From assembly GCF_016864375.1 (NCBI RefSeq), contig NZ_CP069359.1:1-64000 (forward strand): a DNA stretch of 64,000 nucleotides, given 5' to 3'. The position numbers were made by a program, and so were the translations under genes. Below, piece after piece: positions 11,101 to 18,335 of this stretch (positions within the stretch are counted from its first letter, which is position 1; every line of letters starts with the position of its first letter). The DNA comes from Microvirga sp. VF16 (GTDB lineage: Bacteria; Pseudomonadota; Alphaproteobacteria; Rhizobiales; Beijerinckiaceae). Under the pieces are notes generated by a model. That model did not search any database. It was not told where the DNA came from and worked only from the letters and a program-made list of their open reading frames with translations.

Positions 11101-14100
11101 GGATCCATGGGGCTGGACGGGGGCGCGAAGCGGAACCGGTTCCGCACCCGCATCCTCACCAAGGGCCGGATCAAGCGCGTCATCGCGGCCGAGCACACCA
11201 GCCTGCTGGGCCGCGACCAGCGGCAGGAGGTCGAGCGGCGGTTCATGGCGGAGGACCGCAAGACCTGGTATCCGAACCTGCTCGCCGCGACGCCGACGCT
11301 GGAAATGGGCATCAACATCGGCGACCTGTCGACCCTGGTGCTGTGCTCCGTTCCCCCTGAGCAGGCAAACTATGTCCAGCGCATCGGGCGCACCGGACGC
11401 CGCGACGGCAACTCGCTCAACGTGACGGTCGCGACCGCACGTCCGCATGACATGTGGTACTGGACGGATCCGGAGGAGATGATCTCCGGCAAGGTCCGCA
11501 CCCCGGGCGTCCACCTGAAGGCGGTGGCGATCCTGAAGCGCCAGTACGCCGCCTACACGCTGGACCGCTGGGTGGCAGAGGCCGGTGCCGGGGTGAAGAG
11601 CTACGGCAAGGTCCGCGACGCACTCAACGCCATCGTCGCGAAAAACCAAAACGCCTTCCCGCTGTTCTGGTTCAACTTCGTCGAGGCGAACGCCGACAGC
11701 CTGTTCAGGAAGTTCTGCGAGCTGTTCCCGCGGCTGCGCGAGGACACAGAAGCCCTGGAGGCGCTCCGCGCGTTCGCGTTCGGGAGCGACAACGACGGCC
11801 TCGCTTATGCCGTCGCCAACGAGTTCGCCGGCGTCGCCAACGAGGTCGCCGCGGTCCAGGAGCGCATCGACGCCGCCACGGCCATGGCCAAGAAGCTCAA
11901 GGCCGAGCAGCCGCCGCCCTCCAACCTTGATGAGCTCCTTGCGGCCCTCGAAAGCGAGAAGCGGGCCCTGAGGTCGATCCGGCAGGAGATCAACACCGGG
12001 GACATCGTCGGCTTCCTCACGGACCGGGGCATTCTCCCGAACTACCTCTTCCCGGAGCAGGGCGTCACGCTGAAGTCGATCCTGTACCGCGCCGAGGTTG
12101 CAAACGAGGAGGAGAAGGCCCCGACCATCACGGAGTACATGAGGCCAGCGGCGGCCGCCCTGGGCGAGTTCGCCCCGAGCGCGCTGTTCTACGCTGACAG
12201 CCGGAAGCTCAAGATCGACCAGATCGACCTGTCCGCATCGCCCATCGAGTACTGGCGTGTCTGCCCGGATTGCACCCACATGGCGCTCGCGCAGGCCGAA
12301 ACCACCGAGGACGGTTGCCCCTGCTGCGGCTCGAAGATGTGGGCTGACAAGGGCGCTCGGCGGCCCATGATCCGTCTGAGGCAGGTCTATGCGGTCGGCA
12401 ACGACCGCAACACGCGGATCGGCGACGACGGGGACGAGCGCGAGACCCGCTACTTCGACCGGGACTACCTGCCGGCCTTCGAGCGCGACCAGATCGGGGA
12501 CGCCTACGCCGTCGAGGAGGGCGCCCTGCCATTCGCCTTCGAGCATCTCCGGCGCTGCACGTTCCGCGAGGTCAATTTCGGCGAGACCGGCGACACGCCG
12601 TCAGGGCAGAAGGTGGCCGGCGAGCGCCGCCTCGGGCATGGGTTCTCCCTCTGCCGCTCCTGCGGCCGGGTCCAGGACCCGGAGGAGATCCGCCGCCTGC
12701 GGCGCGACGGCTCCAAGAAGGGGCTCCACCAGCCGCGCTGCCAGGAGGTGAACTCCGAAAAGGACGAGACCTATGTCTCGGTCGTCTACCTGTACCGGGA
12801 GTTCACGTCCGAGGCGATCCGGTTCCTGCTGCCGCTCGCCTCGTCGGGCGATCATGACAAGGTGAAGTCCCTGCGCGCCGCGATGGACCTGGGGCTGCGC
12901 CTCCACTTCAAGGGCAAGGTCGACCATCTTCGCACGTCGCTCGTGGAGACAAGCGACGGCCCGCTCACCCGCCGGCATCTGTACCTCTACGACACCGTCC
13001 CGGGCGGAACGGGCTATCTCAAGCAGCTGGCGACACGGCCCGAGGAGATGCGGGATGTGTTCGCCCTTGCCCTGGCCCACATGCACGAATGCGTCTGCAA
13101 CGCGGACCCGCGCAAGGACGGATGCCCCCGTTGCATCCGCTCGCACGCCTCGACGTTCGGACGAGGCGAGGTGTCCCGGAACACGGCCAGCCTGATCATC
13201 GCCGAGATCCTGGCGGACTGGGACAAGCTGAGGCCCGTCGATAGCGTGGACGGCGTCAAGCTCAACAAGGCTCTTGAGAGCGAGCTGGAGGCAATGTTTG
13301 TCGCCCGCTTCAAGGCCAGCGTGCAGGACGCCGGCGGCAAGTTCAACAAGGCGGTGGTGAACGGCCAACCAGGCTTCTTCGTGAAGCTTGGGGAGGGCGA
13401 GTGGCGCCTGGAGCCCCAGGTCGACCTCGACAAGCGCTGTCCGGACGTGCCCAAGACCCGCGCGGACTTCGTCCTCTGGCCGGCCGTGCCGACGCCGGGC
13501 TCAAAGCCGGTCGTGATCTATCTCGATGGCTGGCAGTTCCACCATGACGTCGTGCCAAAGGATCTGCGCGTGCGCCAGAAGATCATCAGGTCGGGTCACG
13601 CCCTGGTGTGGTCCCTGACCTGGGCCGATGTCGAGACGGCGTCCGGGGGCGAGGCCAAGAAGCACTTCTGGGATCCATGCTCATCCCTGCCGGGCGACAT
13701 GCTCAAGCGCCTTGCCGATGGGGAGAAGGCCCTGACGGACCTCAAGGCCGTCCTCGACGCGGCGCCATTCGACCAATTCCTGCGGTTCGTTCGCTCTCCG
13801 GACCTGGCGGTATGGGAGAAGAGGGCCTGCGCGCTCTCGACCGGGCTGTTCCTGGCCGGGATGCAGGCGGGCAAGAATGTGAAGGCCGTGATGACGGCCA
13901 CGGAAGAGTTCAGCGGCGATGCCGGGCGGGCGACGTTGGAGGTAATCTCCGGATCGCCGCTATACGGGTTGCGGCTGGACAAGGGCGTGGGTTGCGTGAC
14001 GGTCGCGGTCGAGCAGCCGTGGAAGCCGCCTGCGTGGCCCGATGATCGCACACTGACCACGGTCGTCGGCTTCGAGCACCGCCTGGAGATGTCGCCGGAG

Positions 14101-14520
14101 GCCAAGAAGGCCTGGAACGGCGCTCTCCGCCTCCTCAACCTGCTTCAGTTCGGCGGCCCCCTGTATGTGGGCTGCACGGAGGAGACCGGGCTTGATCCCG
14201 CCCCCCGTCCGTCTCCGAAGCAGCAGGATACGAACAGCGAGGCCTGGGCCGACGTCGAGCGCCTTGTTCTGTCCGACCTGCTGCCGCTCGTCCACAAGCT
14301 CAGGCAGCAGGTTCCGCCGATTGCCCCCCCGGAAGTTCTCCACGAGGTGGCGGACGAGGAGGGCAACCCCATCGGAACCCTGGAACTGGCCTGGCCCGAC
14401 AAGAAACGGGGGGTTGTGATCGATCCCGACGTGGCGGGCCTCTTCCCCGGATGGACGATCATCGTCTACGCCGGGCAGGACAACATTTTTGACGACGAAT
14501 CCGTGGGAGAGCCGGCATGA
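8170..14520 (+). CDS. DEAD/DEAH helicase with DUF1998 zinc module and C-terminal nuclease-like domain (DrmA/DrmB-like fusion)
   Basis: A 2116-aa protein; the ATG at 8170 follows the methylase stop by two bases. Helicase domain 1 has Walker A ATGTGSGKTE near residue 96 and DELH near 226. Domain 2 ends with QRIGRTGRRDG near 1072. About 600 residues with zinc-type CxxC pairs (near 485, 550, 598, 950) separate them. More CxxC pairs lie near 1365 and 1497. The DUF1998/MZB module is at about 1600-1660 (PGGTGYLKQL, then C-x-C and CPRC). After it comes a stretch resembling Vsr/DUF559-type PD-(D/E)xK nucleases: RADFVLWP near 1763 and IYLDGWQFHH near 1784. In DISARM the helicase (DrmA) and DUF1998 protein (DrmB) are usually separate; here they seem to be one chain. 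Its stop overlaps the next start (ATGA). The helicase assignment is firm; the nuclease reading is inference. Confidence 0.8.
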   Translation: MLPSILARQVRAGVEDQLRASFSPSTKAFENIIESFLGEPDALLKGPWLSLDMPFRRSVRAEEFFPDVPLGFKPYRHQERAFERLSGERPKSTLVATGTGSGKTECFLLPVLDSCAKAKGEPGIKAIIIYPMNALASDQARRIAKVIAKNPKLKGLRAGIYADQRPEHPSTVMTDTGIIDSRDALVKNPPDILLTNYKMLDYMLVRPDEREIWEKNRPDTLRHLIVDELHTFDGAQGTDLASLIRRLKDRLKMRSGDLCCVGTSATLGGPEAIGELVAYAQEIFDEPFDGSSVVLEDRQSVNEYLEEIQITALDVPSEGQITALVRKTDDLSPEELVRLAFGFWFNAQPPKDISATDWRVTLGHMLDGHVFFQTLLKILKGRPRSYADIKEEFRRNKLYRSLSDDHLGALLDTLTALVAHARRIYPDVADEAGRPIPMPFFNVRHQLWLRELRRMVANVGTTPRLQHHDDLGIDEQRRALPVIHCRACGGAGWATVTPNDERRPLAAELQEIYSAYFGYSDRLRFVFREPPVPRIKRKVVGQTRSAWLCTECLAPHYGETCPEDGCGSCRASSDKLIEVYVHKPGRLTDEKFRIDHDCTFCGAQNGLGILGAQSVTLVTGMVATMFGSDHNDDPKLLTFSDSVQDAAHRAGVLQARNALNVFRAGLSRFVCEAVAPDLDTVEAEAPDAMQRALGDKAPDGDFVATYLPADMEWRKDYKALLATDELPGGSKLPEYLRQRLAWESFAELTFRSRLGATVERTGLAAPHADLSLVEPLCDEIAGRMQDELAMAPDVISRDGLLRFLVGLLDHMRARGAVATDITRLYVARGANWFAVLKAHPHGRSLPQYGPSAPKPTFPSNRILRGFEPVATDGIGGWYVPWFLKWFDHNNVLTGDLYRDFYELVFKVLENRNIVERLPIGTDKDVSAVCAWGLRPETVRVFAKSANVRCDSCGNQHHVPQTYVHVWTGMRCTRVGCDGSMGLDGGAKRNRFRTRILTKGRIKRVIAAEHTSLLGRDQRQEVERRFMAEDRKTWYPNLLAATPTLEMGINIGDLSTLVLCSVPPEQANYVQRIGRTGRRDGNSLNVTVATARPHDMWYWTDPEEMISGKVRTPGVHLKAVAILKRQYAAYTLDRWVAEAGAGVKSYGKVRDALNAIVAKNQNAFPLFWFNFVEANADSLFRKFCELFPRLREDTEALEALRAFAFGSDNDGLAYAVANEFAGVANEVAAVQERIDAATAMAKKLKAEQPPPSNLDELLAALESEKRALRSIRQEINTGDIVGFLTDRGILPNYLFPEQGVTLKSILYRAEVANEEEKAPTITEYMRPAAAALGEFAPSALFYADSRKLKIDQIDLSASPIEYWRVCPDCTHMALAQAETTEDGCPCCGSKMWADKGARRPMIRLRQVYAVGNDRNTRIGDDGDERETRYFDRDYLPAFERDQIGDAYAVEEGALPFAFEHLRRCTFREVNFGETGDTPSGQKVAGERRLGHGFSLCRSCGRVQDPEEIRRLRRDGSKKGLHQPRCQEVNSEKDETYVSVVYLYREFTSEAIRFLLPLASSGDHDKVKSLRAAMDLGLRLHFKGKVDHLRTSLVETSDGPLTRRHLYLYDTVPGGTGYLKQLATRPEEMRDVFALALAHMHECVCNADPRKDGCPRCIRSHASTFGRGEVSRNTASLIIAEILADWDKLRPVDSVDGVKLNKALESELEAMFVARFKASVQDAGGKFNKAVVNGQPGFFVKLGEGEWRLEPQVDLDKRCPDVPKTRADFVLWPAVPTPGSKPVVIYLDGWQFHHDVVPKDLRVRQKIIRSGHALVWSLTWADVETASGGEAKKHFWDPCSSLPGDMLKRLADGEKALTDLKAVLDAAPFDQFLRFVRSPDLAVWEKRACALSTGLFLAGMQAGKNVKAVMTATEEFSGDAGRATLEVISGSPLYGLRLDKGVGCVTVAVEQPWKPPAWPDDRTLTTVVGFEHRLEMSPEAKKAWNGALRLLNLLQFGGPLYVGCTEETGLDPAPRPSPKQQDTNSEAWADVERLVLSDLLPLVHKLRQQVPPIAPPEVLHEVADEEGNPIGTLELAWPDKKRGVVIDPDVAGLFPGWTIIVYAGQDNIFDDESVGEPA

Positions 14521-16706
14521 CAGCGCGGAAGCCTGACGTTCACATCATGATCGACGCGCTGCTGTCGCAGAACAGGCTGCCCCGGGCGGTCCAGGACAAG
14601 GCGGCGAAGCTCATCCTCAAGCTCAAGAACGATCCCGCGGCGAACGGGATCAACTTCGAGAGCATCGAGGGGGCCCGGGACCGCCACATGAAGTCGGCCC
14701 GGATTGACCAAGGCCACCGCGCCATCGTGTACGACCGCGGCGGCGCCCTGGTCGTGCTGTGGATGGACAAGCACGACGACGCTTACCGCTGGGCACGGGA
14801 CCGGGTCATCGACATCAACCCGCTCACCGCCTCGGTGCAGGTCACCGACATGAGCCTCGTCGCGGCGCCCCCCGCAGCCCCGACGGCAGAGCGCGCCGAG
14901 AAACCGCGTTTCGCCGATTACAGCGACGCCGACCTGATCGCCGTCGGCGTGCCCGAGGTGCTGCTGCCGGCCATCCGCGCCATCCGGACGGACGAGGAGC
15001 TCGAAGCCAACAAGCCCGGCATCCCGGCGGACGCCTACGACGCGCTGATCTGCCTTGCGGCCGGCTACTCGGTCGAGGAGACTCTGGAGGAGCTAGAGCG
15101 CACCTCGGGCCCGCGCATCTCCCCGGACGACTTCGCCGCGGCGCTCAAAACGCCGGAAAGCCAGCGCTCGTTCTGGTTCGTCGAGGACGACCAGGAACTC
15201 CAGAAGGTTCTCGACGAGCCGCTGGAGTTCTGGCGCGTCTTCCTCCACCCGTCCCAGCGCAAGCTGGTGAACCGGCAATGGAACGGCCCGGTGCTCGTCC
15301 GAGGCGGGGCCGGCACCGGCAAGACCGTGGTCGCGATGCACCGCGCCCGCTACCTGGCCAGCCGCCTGATCGCAGCGAAAGATGCGCTGGGCAAGATCCT
15401 CTTCACCACCTTCACCTCGAACCTCGCGGCGGACGTGAAGGCGAACCTCGCCAACCTCTGCTCCCAGGAGGAGATGGACCGGATCGAGGTCATGCACCTC
15501 GATGGCTGGGTCGCGGACTTCCTGCGGAGACAGGGCTACCAGCGCGAGATCCTGTACGGGGACGCCTCCCGCCTGACGGATGCGTGGGACGCGGCCTTCC
15601 GGGCGCACGGCAAGGATATCGGCCTGAGCCTGGAGTTCCTGCGCGACGAGTGGCGCCAGATCGTGCAGGCGAACGGCATCTCCGATATGCCGGGATACCT
15701 GAGGGTGCAGCGGGCCGGCCGGGGCACGTCCATCGACCGGCGGACCAAGGAGAAGGTCTGGGCCGTGTTCGCGGCCTACCGCGCCCGTCTCGACGAGGAG
15801 GAGTTGTCCGAGCCCGAGGACGCTTACCGGCATGCCCGGGAGATCCTGCGGGCCAAGCCGGCCCTGCTGCCATATCGGGCCATCGTGGTCGATGAAGCGC
15901 AGGACCTCGGGGCCGAGGCCTTCCGCCTCATCGCGGAGATCGCCCCGAAGGCCGAGGGCACCGCCGCCCCGGACAGCCTGTTCATCGTGGGCGATGCGCA
16001 CCAACGCATCTACGGCCGCCGGGCGTCCATGTCGAAGTGCGGAATCAACGTGCGGGGGCGCAGCCGCAAGCTCCGGATCTGCTATCGCACTTCCGATGAG
16101 ATCCGACGGTTCGCCGAGGCCATCATCCAGGGCGTCACGGTCGATGATCTGGATGACTCCACGGACGACCTGAAGGGCTACCGTAGCCTCTTCCACGGCC
16201 CCAAGCCCGACATTGCGGTCACCGACACCACGGAGGCCGAGCTGTCGGCCTTGGTCGAGTGGGTCGAACGGTGCAAGGCCGACGGCATTGAGGAGACCGA
16301 GATCTGCGTCCTTGCGCGCACGAACGACCTCGTGACGGCCGCGGCCGATGGTCTGAAGGCCCGCGGCTTCAAGGTGAACCTGCTCGCGCGAAAGAAGGCG
16401 GACGACCGGGCGAAGCCCGGACTGCGCCTGGGCACGATGCACCGCGCCAAGGGGCTGGAGTTCGCGGCCATCGCCATCGTCGACATCAACGACGGCGTGG
16501 TGCCACCGCGCTGGCTCGTGGACGCAGCGCCGGACGCTGCCATCCGACGGCAGGTGATCGAGGCCGAAAAGGCGCTCCTGCACGTCTCAGCCACGCGAGC
16601 CAAGAAGCGTCTGTTCGTGGCATCGTCCGGAACCCCCAGCGACCTGCTGCCGAAGGTTTCGGCCGACAGGCAGGACACGGCGGGGCAGACGGCGAAAGCG
16701 GCCTGA
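14517..16706 (+). CDS. UvrD/Rep-type helicase with RelE-like N-terminal domain
   Basis: This 729-aa superfamily-1 helicase overlaps the upstream gene by 4 bases. Residues 1-105 resemble RelE/ParE-fold proteins (DRHMKSARIDQGHRAIVYD, then VVLWMDKHDDAYRWA). This arrangement is seen in a subgroup of UvrD-like helicases. Helicase motifs follow: Walker A GGAGTGKT near 263, DEAQD near 458, GDAHQRIYGR near 491 and HRAKGLEF near 641. It would unwind or clear DNA with 3'-5' polarity, by family analogy. UvrD-like proteins are not a core DISARM component, so this is an accessory or a distinguishing subunit of this variant. The RelE-like region probably serves as a structural or binding module. Whether it keeps RNase activity cannot be told from sequence. 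Confidence 0.8.
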   Translation: MTARKPDVHIMIDALLSQNRLPRAVQDKAAKLILKLKNDPAANGINFESIEGARDRHMKSARIDQGHRAIVYDRGGALVVLWMDKHDDAYRWARDRVIDINPLTASVQVTDMSLVAAPPAAPTAERAEKPRFADYSDADLIAVGVPEVLLPAIRAIRTDEELEANKPGIPADAYDALICLAAGYSVEETLEELERTSGPRISPDDFAAALKTPESQRSFWFVEDDQELQKVLDEPLEFWRVFLHPSQRKLVNRQWNGPVLVRGGAGTGKTVVAMHRARYLASRLIAAKDALGKILFTTFTSNLAADVKANLANLCSQEEMDRIEVMHLDGWVADFLRRQGYQREILYGDASRLTDAWDAAFRAHGKDIGLSLEFLRDEWRQIVQANGISDMPGYLRVQRAGRGTSIDRRTKEKVWAVFAAYRARLDEEELSEPEDAYRHAREILRAKPALLPYRAIVVDEAQDLGAEAFRLIAEIAPKAEGTAAPDSLFIVGDAHQRIYGRRASMSKCGINVRGRSRKLRICYRTSDEIRRFAEAIIQGVTVDDLDDSTDDLKGYRSLFHGPKPDIAVTDTTEAELSALVEWVERCKADGIEETEICVLARTNDLVTAAADGLKARGFKVNLLARKKADDRAKPGLRLGTMHRAKGLEFAAIAIVDINDGVVPPRWLVDAAPDAAIRRQVIEAEKALLHVSATRAKKRLFVASSGTPSDLLPKVSADRQDTAGQTAKAA

Positions 16707-16764
16707 TAAATGAGGAAGGCAGGGGCGGACCAAACAACGAGCCACCGCTGCCAAATCGGGGGCA

Positions 16765-17163
16765 ATGATGAAGAAGCGGGAACCAAAGAAGCCGAGCCGT
16801 CTCGGTTTGGAAATCGAAGATGCCGTGGAGCGCGACCCGCGCTTCGAACGGCACCAGCCCAACCGGCTGTACCAGTGTACTTTCCGCACCGTGGAGGGGC
16901 GCAAGGTTTTCGCGTTCGAACGGGTCACGTTGGATGCGATCAGGTTCTGGCTGCCACCGACAGAGGCCATCAAGAAGGCCGTGGCTGACGAGGGCATCCT
17001 GGTGCCGGAGGTCAGCATCCCGTATCCGGATCGGAATGATCTTGATCGCTATGGGAGGTTATCAAACCTCTTGAGTGTTCCCGAGCTCAAGGACGAATCG
17101 CTCCTGCCTGTGCCGGTCACATCCGCCGGACAGGCGCTCCGCATTCTTTCGGCGTTGCACTGA
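16765..17163 (+). CDS. small conserved-looking protein of unknown function
   Basis: A 132-aa basic/acidic mixed protein lies between the UvrD-like helicase and the metallopeptidase. A GGGGGCA stretch just before the double ATG acts as a plausible ribosome-binding site. It ends two bases before the next gene. No signal peptide, membrane segment or known catalytic motif is visible. The central part (residues ~35-65) looks like a small beta-rich fold. I do not recognise a family. Its position inside the operon suggests a partner of the helicase or the peptidase. Confidence 0.65.
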   Translation: MMKKREPKKPSRLGLEIEDAVERDPRFERHQPNRLYQCTFRTVEGRKVFAFERVTLDAIRFWLPPTEAIKKAVADEGILVPEVSIPYPDRNDLDRYGRLSNLLSVPELKDESLLPVPVTSAGQALRILSALH

Positions 17164-17165
17164 CC

Positions 17166-18281
17166 ATGCTTGGCTTCATAAAGGGCCTGCTGGGCAATAG
17201 CCGGCCGACCCGGCAGGAGCACACAGCCATCGTGGCAGCGGTTCAGGCGTCACTCGACAGCGGGCAGGTCGCCGGTCCCAAGAGGCCAACCCATCAGGAG
17301 CAGGCCACCATCATCGCCGCCGTTCGGACGTCCCTCGAACCCGAACCGCAGGACGACCTCGACGCCCAGGGGCTGCAGGTTCGTCAGCTGATTAAAGAGG
17401 CCCTTGAGACCACGACCCCAGAGTCTCTGGTTCAGTCCCTGGAATTCCTGACCCGGTTCCGGCGGATGTCCGTCTGGAATGCCAGGATGGTGTACATCCA
17501 ACGTCCGGGATCCCGAGCCGTGGCTTCCGAGTACGAATGGGGGAAGATGGGGCGGCATGTACTCCCGGATGCCGTCCCCATCATCATTCTCTGGCCATTT
17601 GGACCCATCCGTTTCGTCTATGAGCTGGCTGATACCGGGCCTCGCTTGGAGCGCGATGATCCCAATGACCCTTTCGCGGTCAAAGGTGAGTTCTCCCCCC
17701 AGACACTGGCAACCTTGATCCGGGGCCTTGGGAAGCAGAAGCTGTTCCGCGTGAAGACGGAATTCCGGCGGCATGGCTACGACAGTGCCGGGACGGCCGC
17801 TTTCCACGGTGTTGATGGAAGACCTGAAGCAGATGCGCCAGGCGCGCTGGGACCATCCGCCGCCGATGTCCAGACTGTGGCATCCGTGGTCGAAGGAATT
17901 CGGGTCTATGGCGTCGTGATCAATGACCGGATGACGCCTCCAGAGCGCTTCGTCACCCTGGCCCATGAGCTGGGTCACATCTTCTGTGGTCACCTCGGAG
18001 GCTGCCAATCGATCACAACCAAGGCCAATGAGAGCGGCTGGCCGGATCGAACCCACTTGAGCCACAGCGAGCGTGAGATTGAAGCCGAGGCGGTTGCGTA
18101 CCTGGTGGCCGCCCGGGCCGGATTGAAGCCTGCCTCCGCCAACTATCTTCGCCCTCACGCCAAGGCGGCTAACTTGTCCAAGGTTGATGTCGACACCATC
18201 GTCCGCGCAGCGGCACGGATCGAACGGCTCGCAGGCATCTCATACGGCAAGGTTCTGTTCGAGAGACCAAAGACAACTTAG
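17166..18281 (+). CDS. ArdC-N-like / ImmA-IrrE (M78-type) zinc metallopeptidase
   Basis: In this 371-aa protein the HELGH zinc-binding motif (near residue 267) and a downstream EIEAEAVAY glutamate helix are diagnostic of the M78/IrrE-ImmA zincin family. Residues ~85-160 (FRRMSVWNARMVYIQRPG, then SEYEWGKMGRHV) resemble the N-terminal ssDNA-binding domain of ArdC-type antirestriction proteins. The first 60 residues contain two copies of a ~20-residue repeat (RPTRQEHTAIVAAVQASL and RPTHQEQATIIAAVRTSL). By family it should cleave a repressor or bind/clip a DNA-associated partner. As the last gene of the rightward defence operon it may control the system or act as a proteolytic effector; both are inference. 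Confidence 0.78.
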   Translation: MLGFIKGLLGNSRPTRQEHTAIVAAVQASLDSGQVAGPKRPTHQEQATIIAAVRTSLEPEPQDDLDAQGLQVRQLIKEALETTTPESLVQSLEFLTRFRRMSVWNARMVYIQRPGSRAVASEYEWGKMGRHVLPDAVPIIILWPFGPIRFVYELADTGPRLERDDPNDPFAVKGEFSPQTLATLIRGLGKQKLFRVKTEFRRHGYDSAGTAAFHGVDGRPEADAPGALGPSAADVQTVASVVEGIRVYGVVINDRMTPPERFVTLAHELGHIFCGHLGGCQSITTKANESGWPDRTHLSHSEREIEAEAVAYLVAARAGLKPASANYLRPHAKAANLSKVDVDTIVRAAARIERLAGISYGKVLFERPKTT

Positions 18282-18284
18282 GCA

Positions 18285-18324
18285 GCAGACTGCGGGGAAG
18301 GTTCCCTGTCCCACCCGCATCTGC
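18285..18324. terminator. hairpin between convergent defence operons
   Basis: An 11-bp stem (GCAGA-TGCGGG with its complement, one bulged C) with an 18-nt loop lies exactly between the converging stops at 18281 and 18336. It lacks a clear T-run on either side, so intrinsic termination is uncertain. The location suits a bidirectional terminator. Confidence 0.4.
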
Positions 18325-18335
18325 TGGAACCCGAG

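Noticed and set aside
10555..12546. 663-codon minus-strand open frame within the DUF1998 helicase gene
   Set aside because: Antisense frame in GC-rich DNA; valine/arginine/glycine-biased sequence without recognisable domain.
15093..16583. 496-codon minus-strand frame opposite the UvrD-like gene
   Set aside because: Shadow frame; all helicase motifs are on the + strand.
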